A stretch of 64,000 nucleotides of DNA. It comes from Sphaerotilus sp. (GTDB lineage Bacteria > Pseudomonadota > Gammaproteobacteria > Burkholderiales > Burkholderiaceae_C). Position numbers and translations under genes: made by a program. Where the stretch lies: positions 1 through 64,000 of the forward strand of contig JAAFKB010000003.1 in assembly GCA_013299055.1 (NCBI GenBank), given 5' to 3'. Below, one piece after another: positions 32,845 through 41,266 of the stretch. Each line of letters starts with the position of its first letter. Position 1 is the stretch's first letter. The notes under the pieces are model-generated. The model was not told where the DNA came from and searched no databases. It saw nothing but the letters and a program-made list of their open reading frames with translations.

Positions 32845-34379
32845 GTCAGGGCCCTTTCGTAGATGTCCCGGTAGCGCCCGAGCATGCGTTCGAGCGAGTA
32901 GTAGCGGTGCACGCGCTCGACCCCGGCGTCACTGGCGCGTTGCCAGGCGTCCGCGTCCAAGAGCAGCTCGACCGCGGCGTCCGCCAGCGCCTTCGGATCC
33001 GCCAGCCCGACCACGCGACCCGACGGCCCCAGGGCGCGGTCCTCGTCGTCCAGTCCCTCGATGAGCTGGCGGCACGAACCCACGTCGGTGCTCACCGCCG
33101 GCACGCCCGCCGCAAACCCTTCGAGCAGCACCAGCGGCAGCGCCTCGCTGATCGAGGACAGCACCACCAGCCCCACCTGGGGCAGCAGGTCGGTGAGCTG
33201 CTGGAAACCGAGGAAGCGCACCTTGCCCTGCAGGCCGAGGCTGGCGATGAGCAGGTGGCATTCCTGGGCGTAGGCGGGATCCTCGTCCTCGGGTCCGGCG
33301 ATCCAGCCCTCTGCCTGCGGCATCTGGTTGAGGACGCTGCGCAGGGCGCGGATGAAGGTCTTCACGTCCTTGATCGGCACCACGCGCCCGATGAGGCACA
33401 GCACCGGCGGCACCTCGGCCGGCCGCAGCGCCCGCAGCGGGGCAAAGCGGCTGATGTCGATGCCGTTGGGGACGGTGCTGGTGCGCTCGCCGGCCGCGCC
33501 GTCGGCGACCTGGCGGCGGCGGTTGGCCTCGTAGAGCGCGATGATCTGGTCGCTGGAGTCGTAGCAGGCCTTGCCGATGCCCTGGAAGAAGCGGATCCAC
33601 AGCTCGCGGAAGTAGCTCAGCTCGGTCAGGTCGCGTTGCAGCACCGAGCGGTTGTCGGCGATCCAGCGCGCGCCGAACAGGTCGATCTTGCGCTCCTTGG
33701 TGTAGATGCCGTGTTCGGACAGCACCAGCGAGCGGCCGTGCTGGCGCTTGCACATGGCACCCAGCAGCCCCGCGTAACCGGTCGAGACGGTGTGGAACGC
33801 CTTCACCGGGATCAGCTTGTCGGCGATGCGCTTCAACTTCCACAGCGGCGCGTGCATGGTGCGCACGGTCCAGAAGTAGTCGACGAAGGAGGGGTCGGTG
33901 CAGCGTTCTTCGTACTGCGCGCACAAGTGCTGCCACGCCTGGTCGCCGCGCAGGAAGTGCGCTTCGCCGAGCTGGTCGTCGAAGCGGTCGACCACGGCGC
34001 CGAACAGGGCCTGCGGGTCGGTGCCGGCGGGGCTGTCCTCGGGATCCTGCCAGTGGCGGTGCAGCGCCTTGACGTGGGCGAAGGCGGCCGGGTCGGTGCG
34101 CACGGTGCGCTGGGCGGGCGGCGTGTCCTGCTCGAAGAGGTAGTGCGCCTCGACGTGGACCAGGTTGGGTGGCAGCTGGTAGCGCACCGGGCCATAGTCT
34201 TCGGGCCGCGAGCCCAGGAACACGACGGCGAAGGTCAGGTCCGGGAAGCCGGTGATGATCTGGTGGACCCAGCTCGACACGCCGCCCGAGATGTACGGGT
34301 AGGTGCCTTCGAGCAGCAGGGCGATGTCGGCCGAGGCCGCGCGCGGCAAGGCGGTGGGGGACGTGGCGGACGCACTCAA
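32820..34379 (-). CDS. pelF: Pel polysaccharide glycosyltransferase PelF
   Basis: This 519-residue cytosolic GT4-family glycosyltransferase has LLLEGTYPYISGGVSSWVHQ near the N-terminus, HGIYTKERKIDL, TVPNGIDISRF, CLIGRVVPIKDVKTFIRAL and SISEALPLVLLEGFAAG (the EX7E-type donor site). It polymerises the partly N-acetylated galactosamine-rich Pel chain from UDP-sugar. The start is read as TTG at 34377-34379, overlapping the pelE stop as TTGA; no ATG or GTG fits the conserved N-terminus. It is coupled to pelE upstream and pelG downstream. Confidence 0.92.
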   Translation of the reverse strand: MSASATSPTALPRAASADIALLLEGTYPYISGGVSSWVHQIITGFPDLTFAVVFLGSRPEDYGPVRYQLPPNLVHVEAHYLFEQDTPPAQRTVRTDPAAFAHVKALHRHWQDPEDSPAGTDPQALFGAVVDRFDDQLGEAHFLRGDQAWQHLCAQYEERCTDPSFVDYFWTVRTMHAPLWKLKRIADKLIPVKAFHTVSTGYAGLLGAMCKRQHGRSLVLSEHGIYTKERKIDLFGARWIADNRSVLQRDLTELSYFRELWIRFFQGIGKACYDSSDQIIALYEANRRRQVADGAAGERTSTVPNGIDISRFAPLRALRPAEVPPVLCLIGRVVPIKDVKTFIRALRSVLNQMPQAEGWIAGPEDEDPAYAQECHLLIASLGLQGKVRFLGFQQLTDLLPQVGLVVLSSISEALPLVLLEGFAAGVPAVSTDVGSCRQLIEGLDDEDRALGPSGRVVGLADPKALADAAVELLLDADAWQRASDAGVERVHRYYSLERMLGRYRDIYERALTWQASVSS

Positions 34380-35395
34380 GGGCGCTCTCCTGCGGTTTGC
34401 CAGTAGCGCACCAGCGCGGCCATGCGCGGGGTCACGGTCAGCGGGTCGATGCGCTGCATCAGGACGCGCACGCTGGCGAGATCGCCACGGCGGTAGGCCA
34501 TCTCCGCCAGGTAGGGCAGCACGCGGTTGTCGGGCAGTCCATCCTCGGTGGCGCGGATGAGGTCGTCGCAGGCGCGGTCGATGTCGCCCTGCTCCAGGTG
34601 CATGCGGGCGAGCAGCTGGCGCAGGCCGCCGTTGGTCGGGTCGAGCGCGATCGCGGCCTCGGCGAACTCGATGGCGCGGGCCAGGGTGTGCTCGCGCACG
34701 TCGCCCTGCACCAGCGACTGGTAGACCAGCTCGAAGTTCAGCTCCGCCAGGTGGCGCAGCACCTCGACGCGGCTGGCGTCGCGGCGCTGCGGGTTGGCCG
34801 CCAGCTGCTCCAGCAGCGTCGACTGGGCGGTGATGCGGCTGCGCAGGGCCTTTTCCTGCGAGTCGAGCAGGCCGTAGGCGACCAGGCGCAGATCCTCCAC
34901 CGGGTCGCTCAGCAACTTGCGCAGCAGGTCGCCGGCGATGCGTGCGGGCTTGGTGGCGATGGCGTTGAGGGCACGGGTGCGCAGCGGGGCGGCGGCATGC
35001 ACGTCGGTGAGCAGCTGGCGAATGCTCAGACCACGGAACAACCGTGCCGGCTCGCGCACCGACAGCAGGAACTCGGGCGGGGCGGCCAGCCGGAAGTGGT
35101 TGTCGGCTTCGCGCACCGGCATCAGCCGCATCACCACCACCGCCAGCAGCAGCGCCAGCAGGCCCAGGAAAGGGATGAAGAACGCCGTGCTGAACAGCAG
35201 CGCCAGGACGGCCAGCGGCGGCTGGCGCAGGCGTGCGGGCAGCAGCGGATACAGCGTCACGGCCAGCACGGCACAGGCCAGCGCGTGCGTGCCGGCGTAG
35301 GCACCCAGCCGCAGCACGTCGCGCTCGCCGTTCCACAGCAGCAGCGCCGCGCCGACCTCCAGCCCGAGCGCCAGCAGGAACTGCAGCGGGTTCAT
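34376..35395 (-). CDS. pelE: Pel biosynthesis inner-membrane protein PelE
   Basis: This 339-residue protein has two or three N-terminal membrane helices (MNPLQFLLALGLEVGAALLL and a second pair to about residue 75), then tetratricopeptide-like helical repeats (LNFELVYQSLVQGDVREHTLARA, ALDPTNGGLRQLLARMHLEQ). PelE forms part of the inner-membrane synthase complex with PelD, PelF and PelG. The ATG overlaps the pelD stop as ATGA and the stop overlaps the pelF TTG. Identification rests on topology and operon position more than on catalytic motifs, as PelE has none. Confidence 0.88.
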   Translation of the reverse strand: MNPLQFLLALGLEVGAALLLWNGERDVLRLGAYAGTHALACAVLAVTLYPLLPARLRQPPLAVLALLFSTAFFIPFLGLLALLLAVVVMRLMPVREADNHFRLAAPPEFLLSVREPARLFRGLSIRQLLTDVHAAAPLRTRALNAIATKPARIAGDLLRKLLSDPVEDLRLVAYGLLDSQEKALRSRITAQSTLLEQLAANPQRRDASRVEVLRHLAELNFELVYQSLVQGDVREHTLARAIEFAEAAIALDPTNGGLRQLLARMHLEQGDIDRACDDLIRATEDGLPDNRVLPYLAEMAYRRGDLASVRVLMQRIDPLTVTPRMAALVRYWQTAGERP

Positions 35396-36759
35396 GCGCT
35401 CGTTCCTCCCAGCACGCCCACCAGCGCCGGGGCCAGCGGGGCCTGTCCGAGGGTCACCACGCGGTGCTGGATGCCCAGCGTGGCCAGGTCGGCCTGGTGC
35501 GGCGCCAGTCCCTGGCGCTCGGCGATGTAGCTGGCCAGGCTGAGCAGGTAGCCGTCGACCGCCGTGCGGCCCACCAGCGGCATCAGCGTGACCAGCCGCT
35601 CGCGGTCACCGCCGAGCGCATAGGGCCAGATCACGTCGGGCGAGCGGGCGCGGCGCTCGGCCAGCCGGCGCTGGGCGGCGGCCTGCTCGGGCACGTTGAA
35701 GGTCAGCACCACCACCTGGCTGGGCAGCTTGAAGGCGCGCGCGATGCGGTCCAGCCGGCTGGCTTCCTCGGCGAACTCGACCGGGCAGTGCGGCAGGTGC
35801 GCCAGCAGCCCCGGCACTTCGTCGCTGATCAGCGCCGCATCCGAGAACGACGAGCACAGCACCGCCATCAGCTCCAGCGCCTCGTCGTGCAGCGCCAGGA
35901 ACGGCATGCGGCTGACGACCAGCAGCGCCTGCTCGCGGTGCGTGCCCAGCACCAGCGGGGCGGCGACGAGGTGGCTGGTGGCGGCTTCGTGGACCGGGTA
36001 ACCCGCCTGCACATGGGCCAGGCGGTGCTGGTCGAGGGCAAAGCGCACCAGCGGATCGTCCAGCCGCACCGGCACGCTCTGGCCGACGCTGGCCACCGTG
36101 GCGCCGTGGGTCGGGCCGGGGGTGAGCGTGAGCACCTGCGCGCTTTCGATCTGGCAGTGGACGCCGAGGAAGTCGAGGAAGGCTTGCGCGGCAGCCGGGG
36201 CATTCAGCTCTCCGGCCAGCGAGCGTGCCCGCAGGTCGCCCAGCGCCTGGCGCAGCGTGGAGGGCTGCAGCAGCAGATCCTGCTCCAGCACGTCGTGGGA
36301 ACGCTGCACCATGAACAGGCGGTTGGTGACGCGCTCGATGCGGTCTTCGAGGTAGGCGTTGGCTTGCGAGAGGCGACGGATGCGCGAGCGCCACAGGCCG
36401 CTGAACTCGCCGCACACCATCGTCAGCAGCAGACCGCCGAGGAAGTACAGCGTCGGGAAAGCGGTCGAGGGGTCGCTGCCCTGCAGCAGCCGCCAGGCCA
36501 CCAGCACCATCACCATCGAGCCCAGCCCCGCCAGCACGCCGTAGCGCAGCGCCACCAGGATCGGGGCGAACCAGGTCCACGGGATGGGCGCCCGCGTGAA
36601 CAACGGGTCGGCGGGCGACACCCAGTGGCCGATCGCGAGTGCGGCCAGGGTCATCACCACCACTTCGAGCGTCGCCCAGCCCATCCTGGCGCGGGGCGAG
36701 GCGAGCGCGTGCAGACCGTCCTGGGCGGTCGCGTTGGCCGTGAACTTGGCTACCAGCAT
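35392..36759 (-). CDS. pelD: c-di-GMP receptor PelD
   Basis: This 455-residue protein has four N-terminal membrane helices (about 30-120), a coiled-coil stretch, a GAF domain (about 175-315) and a degenerate GGDEF domain. The GGDEF active site is absent, but the inhibitory-site motif RxxD is present as RSPD at 372-375, the residues that bind c-di-GMP in Pseudomonas PelD. It should switch on Pel synthesis after c-di-GMP rises. It lies 15 bases after pelC and overlaps pelE. Confidence 0.92.
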   Translation of the reverse strand: MLVAKFTANATAQDGLHALASPRARMGWATLEVVVMTLAALAIGHWVSPADPLFTRAPIPWTWFAPILVALRYGVLAGLGSMVMVLVAWRLLQGSDPSTAFPTLYFLGGLLLTMVCGEFSGLWRSRIRRLSQANAYLEDRIERVTNRLFMVQRSHDVLEQDLLLQPSTLRQALGDLRARSLAGELNAPAAAQAFLDFLGVHCQIESAQVLTLTPGPTHGATVASVGQSVPVRLDDPLVRFALDQHRLAHVQAGYPVHEAATSHLVAAPLVLGTHREQALLVVSRMPFLALHDEALELMAVLCSSFSDAALISDEVPGLLAHLPHCPVEFAEEASRLDRIARAFKLPSQVVVLTFNVPEQAAAQRRLAERRARSPDVIWPYALGGDRERLVTLMPLVGRTAVDGYLLSLASYIAERQGLAPHQADLATLGIQHRVVTLGQAPLAPALVGVLGGTSA

Positions 36760-36774
36760 GGCGGGCCCCGGCGG

Positions 36775-37317
36775 TCAGCGCAGCGCGAGGTCGCCGAGCA
36801 TGTCGCGCATGAGCTTCTGGCCCACGGCGGACAGCGCTTCACGGCTCCAGCCGGACTTGGCGCCGGTGGCGGTCCAGACGACGTTGCCGCTCTTCAGGTC
36901 GATGAGCTGCAGCACCACGCCGACCGCCGGCTCGCCGTCGACGCCGACCTTGTAGCGCCACTCGTCCACCGCGCCGGTGATGGCGTAGCGGATGCCTTGC
37001 TCGGCGGCCCAGCGCTGGGCGTCCTGGCGGGGCTTGCCTTCCGGGGCTTCTCCCATCAGGTCGTTGACGGGGAGGGCGGGCGGGCGCTCCAGGCTCTGCA
37101 GGCCGCGCTGGCGCAGCAGCGATTCGAGGATGACCTCGGCGCGCAGACCGGCCTGGGGCGTCTCGGTGTGGTTGGCCAGCGGCAGGATGACCCAGCGGGC
37201 GCCGGCCTCCAGCGGCACGGTGTTGCCACGGCTGCGGTCCATCACGGTGCAGCCGGCCGCGCCGATCGCCAGAAGGAGCAACAGAACGTGGTGGAGGAGG
37301 CGGGAGAGCGTGGGCAT
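36775..37317 (-). CDS. pelC: Pel export outer-membrane lipoprotein PelC
   Basis: This 180-residue lipoprotein has a signal ending LLLAIGAAGC, then the PelC core: WVILPLANHTETPQAGLRAEVIL, AAEQGIRYAITGAVDEWRYKVG and a C-terminal GQKLMRDMLGDLALR. PelC forms a periplasmic ring on the outer membrane that guides Pel towards the PelB pore. The ATG at 37315-37317 with AAGGA upstream is preferred; the longer frame lacks a signal. It lies 37 bases after pelB. Confidence 0.9.
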   Translation of the reverse strand: MPTLSRLLHHVLLLLLAIGAAGCTVMDRSRGNTVPLEAGARWVILPLANHTETPQAGLRAEVILESLLRQRGLQSLERPPALPVNDLMGEAPEGKPRQDAQRWAAEQGIRYAITGAVDEWRYKVGVDGEPAVGVVLQLIDLKSGNVVWTATGAKSGWSREALSAVGQKLMRDMLGDLALR

Positions 37318-37354
37318 GGGGGTTTCCTTGTGGTCCTTGTGGGTGCCTGGGGGG

Positions 37355-40300
37355 TCAGAACGGGAGCACGTAACGCAGTCCGAGCGCACGGGCATCGCCG
37401 CTGGAGCCGGCGCGGGTGGTGCTGAACTGGAGCTGCAGCTGGTCGGCGCCGGTGAGCCGGCCGCTGACGCCGACGCTGAGCACATGGCCGACGCCGAGCT
37501 GGCTGTGGTGGGTCAGGCTCACGTCGACGAAGGGGCGCCAGGGCCGCTGCCAGGCGTCGCGGTTGGACAGGCCGGCGCTCAGGCCGATGCCGTGCAGCGC
37601 GAAGCTCTCGGGCACGAAGAAGCTGGCGCCAGGGCGCTGGCCGTCCGTGGTCAGGCGGCGGGTCCAGTCGGGCAGGTCGGCGCCGCTGTGCTGGTAGCGG
37701 GTGTAGTTGCCGAACAGGCGCAGCGCGAGGTCGGGTGTGCCGCCGCGCAGCACCTGACCAGCCTCCCACTCCAGCCCCACCGCGCTGCCAAGCGATCCAC
37801 CACCCTGCAGCCCGAACTGCGCGGCCCGCACGGACACGCGCACCGGGTTGGTCAGCGTCAGGCGCAGGTCGCCGGTCAGGCGGGCCTCGTTCTGGTGGCC
37901 GGCGATCGCCAGGGCGGTGCTGTCGGGTGCGCGGGTGCGCAGGCCCAGATCGGCCCGCACCTGCAGCCGCGCCATGGGCTGCGCCGTGGCCGCCAGCGCC
38001 AGCGAGGCGACGTTGTGTTCGGCCGAGCGCAGGCCCAGCGTGCCGTCGATCTGCAGAGCCTTGTCGGGGGTCCACTGCAGCGTGGCGCTGGCGGTGCGGT
38101 CGTGGGCGGCCACGGTGCCGAAGGCAGGTGGGCGTCCACCACCCAGGTCCGTGCGCTGGTGGCGATCCTGCAGGCGCAGGTGCAGCCAGGCCGCTTCGGT
38201 CAGCGGCAGGGCCAGGGCCAGGGTCTGCTCGGTGGTGCGCAGGCTGTCGCGCTGCTGGAGCAGGTCCAGGGTGACGCGGCGCTGCGCAGGCCACGCGGTG
38301 TCGGCATAGGCTTCGTGCAGGCCGTCGTCGTCCTGTTCGGCGAGCTGGTCCAGGCGCATCGCCTGCGCCCGCCGGGTGCGGCCGAGCGCCTGCAAGGCTT
38401 CGATGCGCTGGCCGATGGGCAGGTCGCGGCCCTGCGGCCCGTCGAGCAGGGCGCCCACGGTGGACAGGTCGCCCTCCTGCAGCGCCAGCGTCATCTCGGC
38501 CCACGCCGGCATGGCCAGCGCCCGGACCTGCCGACGCCACAGCCACCAGCGGGCCATGTCGTGCCGGTCGTTGGAGAGCAGCCAGCCCAGCGCAAGATCC
38601 TGGGCAGCGCGGGCCTGGTCGGCGGTGGTGGCAGTGCTGCCTGCGCCCAGCAGACCGCCGGGGGCGAGCAGTCCACGCAAGGTGCGCAGACCTTCATCGG
38701 CCGTGGCCCGCACCAGCTGCAGCCGGGCGAGCTGGAGCTGCAGGGCGTGGCGCTGCGCGGTGGTCAGGGTGTTGCGGCTATCCAGGGTCTGGAGTTGTCG
38801 GCGGGTCAGTGCCAGCGCCTGGACGCGCACCCGCGCTGCCGCCTCGGCCTGCCCGGCGGCGGCCAGCACGTCGGCGTAGGCGCCCACCCACAGCGCGTCC
38901 TCGCGCAGCCCCGGGGCTTGTCGGCGCCAGAAGGGCAGCGCGCGGCGCGGCTGGTCCAGCGCCATGTAGCCGGCGGCGTAGGCGGCGTCGTAGAGCGGGT
39001 TGCGCTCGGCCTCGCTGTGCCAGGCCAGCAGCCGCTGGCGCAGCTCGGGCAGCTGGCCGGATTCCAGCAGCAGGAAGAGGTAAGCGGTGCGGGTCTCGAC
39101 CAGCCCCGGCTCGGCTTCCATGGCGCGCAGCAGGTCGGCCTGGGCGGCGGCCAGGTTGCCCCGGGCCTGGTGCCACTGGGAGCGCAGCATCCAGAAGTAG
39201 GCTTCCTTGGCCACCAGCGCCTCGTCGGCAGGGCCGGTGCCGAGGAACAGCCGCTCCATCTGGTCCAGGTCGCGCAGGTTCCACCACTGCTCCAGCGCCG
39301 ACAGCAGGTAGCCGGGCAGCTTCAGCCGTGTCCATGCGGTCTCTGCGAAGCGGGCGGCTTGGGTCCGGTCCTGTGCCAGCAGCAGGCCCAGCAGCCGGTC
39401 GGCCTCGAAGGCGGTGAAGTCGCCGTGGCGGGTGATCTGGGTGAGGGCCTGCAGGGCATCGTCCTCGCGCTGCAGCGACCACGACAGGTTGCCCAGCAGG
39501 CGCCAGTAAGCGGTGTCCTGCGGGCTGGCGGTGCTGCGCAGCGGGGTCAGGACGGCGTGGCCCTGGGCGGACTCGCCACGCTGCCCGTGGAAGGTGGCCA
39601 GCCGCATCGCGCGCGGCAGGGTCACGCCGTCACGGCCCATGAGCCGGCGCAGCGCGTCGATGGCGGTGGGCAGCTCGCCCATGCGCTCGGCCAGGTCGAC
39701 CTGGGTTTCCAGCAGGGCGCGGGCGGGCTGGCGGCGGTCGGCCTCGACCAGCCAGCGCATGCCTTCCTCGGGGCGCCCGAGCCGCTCGGTCATGGCCACC
39801 ACGTTCAGCGTCTCGGCCACCGTCAGCGGGCGCAGCGTGGCGATCTGGCTCCAGGTCTGCAGCACCACCTCCTCGTCGTTGAGGCTGGGGGCCAGGCGCA
39901 GCACGCCTTGCAGCGCGCGGTCGAGCAGGTCGCGCTGCTCCCGCTGGGCGGCTCCCGTGCGGGTGAGCTGCTGCACCAGGGCCCGCCACTGCACGAGCGC
40001 CTCCTGCGGTCTGCCAACCCACTCGGACACCTGGGCCAGCCGCTCGCGCCAGGCGTGCTGCTCGGGGGCCTGCCGCACGGCCGAGGCGGCCACGCGCCAG
40101 GCGTCGGGCAGGTTGCGGCCGGCCAGGAAGGTCTGGTAGGCCAGCAGGTAGGCGCCGTCCTCGAAAGGCAGCCGCGGATCACCCGGCTCGGGCTGGGCAC
40201 GGGCGGCCCCGGCGGCGTCGGCGGGGGAGGACGCCGCGCCGCGGTCAGCGTCCACCGGGGGCGGCGCGGGCGCGGTCTCGGCGGCCTGTGCCGCCGGGAT

Positions 40301-41266
40301 GAGGACATCCGCCAGCGTGGCGAACCAGCCCAGACCAGGCAGCGCCGGGCGTGGCTGGGCCTGTGCGGCGGTGGCATTGCCTTGCATCTGCAGCAGGCGG
40401 CGGGCGTAATCCTGTGCCTGCTCGGGGCGGTTGGCGGCCAGGGCCAGGCGGGTCAGGTAGTCGAGCAGCCCGGCGTCTCGTCCGACGATGGCGTCATGCT
40501 GGCGTGCCAGCGCGAGGGCCTCGCCCAGCAGGTTGCCGGACTGCAGGATGCGCAGCGCCTCGCGCAGGTGCCCGCGGCGATGCGGCTCGTCAGGGGCGAT
40601 CTGCATGGCGCGCTGGTGCAGCGTGGCCGCGCCCTGGTAGTCCTGGGCCCAGATGGCGGTGCGCACGGCCTCCTCGAACCACGGGGCGCGGACCCCGTCG
40701 GCGTCGAACCGGATCAGGGCGTGGAAGCGCTGCGCCAGCGGGAGCTGCTCCAGCGCGGTGGCCTTGCGGGCGAACAGCAGCAGCTCCGGAGTGGACCACG
40801 GCAGTGTCAGGCGTTCGCGCAGCGCATCGACGAGCTGGCGGCGCAGCAGGCGGGCACTGTCGCTGCCGGGCGTGGCGGCGTTGGCGCGCAACTCCAGCAG
40901 GCTGTAGCGCAGCCGGGACAGGCGCAGCGGAGCATCGGCCGCACCGGTGGGGGTGCGGTACTGCAGCGGGGAGAGCACCTGCTCGGCGCGGTCGGCCTGG
41001 TTCAGCGCGAAGTGGCGCTCGGCCAACAGGATGCGCAGCTCGTCGTTGTCCGGCTCGCTGGTCAGCAGGTTGGCGAGGTAGCTGACGCTGAGTTCGTCGT
41101 TGCGCGGCTCGCCGCGCAGCCGTTCGATGAGCTGCTGGCGCGGGTAGAGCGTCACCAGCAGCACCAGCACCATCGCCGACACCGCCAGCAGGCCGCTGGT
41201 GGACAGGATGCGCGCCCGCAAGCCGGTTGCGTCAGGAGCAACCAATCGTGAGCGTTTCTGTTCCAT
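37355..41266 (-). CDS. pelB: Pel export protein PelB (TPR scaffold and outer-membrane porin)
   Basis: This 1303-residue protein has an N-terminal membrane helix (about 14-40; LLAVSAMVLVLLVTL), a long array of tetratricopeptide repeats through about residue 900, and a C-terminal beta-barrel ending LGLRYVLPF with the terminal Phe typical of outer-membrane porins. Length and plan match Pseudomonas PelB, in which the TPRs bind PelA and the barrel exports the polymer. A low-complexity Ala/Pro segment occurs around residues 320-350. Its start overlaps the pelA 3' end by 35 bases. Confidence 0.93.
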   Translation of the reverse strand: MEQKRSRLVAPDATGLRARILSTSGLLAVSAMVLVLLVTLYPRQQLIERLRGEPRNDELSVSYLANLLTSEPDNDELRILLAERHFALNQADRAEQVLSPLQYRTPTGAADAPLRLSRLRYSLLELRANAATPGSDSARLLRRQLVDALRERLTLPWSTPELLLFARKATALEQLPLAQRFHALIRFDADGVRAPWFEEAVRTAIWAQDYQGAATLHQRAMQIAPDEPHRRGHLREALRILQSGNLLGEALALARQHDAIVGRDAGLLDYLTRLALAANRPEQAQDYARRLLQMQGNATAAQAQPRPALPGLGWFATLADVLIPAAQAAETAPAPPPVDADRGAASSPADAAGAARAQPEPGDPRLPFEDGAYLLAYQTFLAGRNLPDAWRVAASAVRQAPEQHAWRERLAQVSEWVGRPQEALVQWRALVQQLTRTGAAQREQRDLLDRALQGVLRLAPSLNDEEVVLQTWSQIATLRPLTVAETLNVVAMTERLGRPEEGMRWLVEADRRQPARALLETQVDLAERMGELPTAIDALRRLMGRDGVTLPRAMRLATFHGQRGESAQGHAVLTPLRSTASPQDTAYWRLLGNLSWSLQREDDALQALTQITRHGDFTAFEADRLLGLLLAQDRTQAARFAETAWTRLKLPGYLLSALEQWWNLRDLDQMERLFLGTGPADEALVAKEAYFWMLRSQWHQARGNLAAAQADLLRAMEAEPGLVETRTAYLFLLLESGQLPELRQRLLAWHSEAERNPLYDAAYAAGYMALDQPRRALPFWRRQAPGLREDALWVGAYADVLAAAGQAEAAARVRVQALALTRRQLQTLDSRNTLTTAQRHALQLQLARLQLVRATADEGLRTLRGLLAPGGLLGAGSTATTADQARAAQDLALGWLLSNDRHDMARWWLWRRQVRALAMPAWAEMTLALQEGDLSTVGALLDGPQGRDLPIGQRIEALQALGRTRRAQAMRLDQLAEQDDDGLHEAYADTAWPAQRRVTLDLLQQRDSLRTTEQTLALALPLTEAAWLHLRLQDRHQRTDLGGGRPPAFGTVAAHDRTASATLQWTPDKALQIDGTLGLRSAEHNVASLALAATAQPMARLQVRADLGLRTRAPDSTALAIAGHQNEARLTGDLRLTLTNPVRVSVRAAQFGLQGGGSLGSAVGLEWEAGQVLRGGTPDLALRLFGNYTRYQHSGADLPDWTRRLTTDGQRPGASFFVPESFALHGIGLSAGLSNRDAWQRPWRPFVDVSLTHHSQLGVGHVLSVGVSGRLTGADQLQLQFSTTRAGSSGDARALGLRYVLPF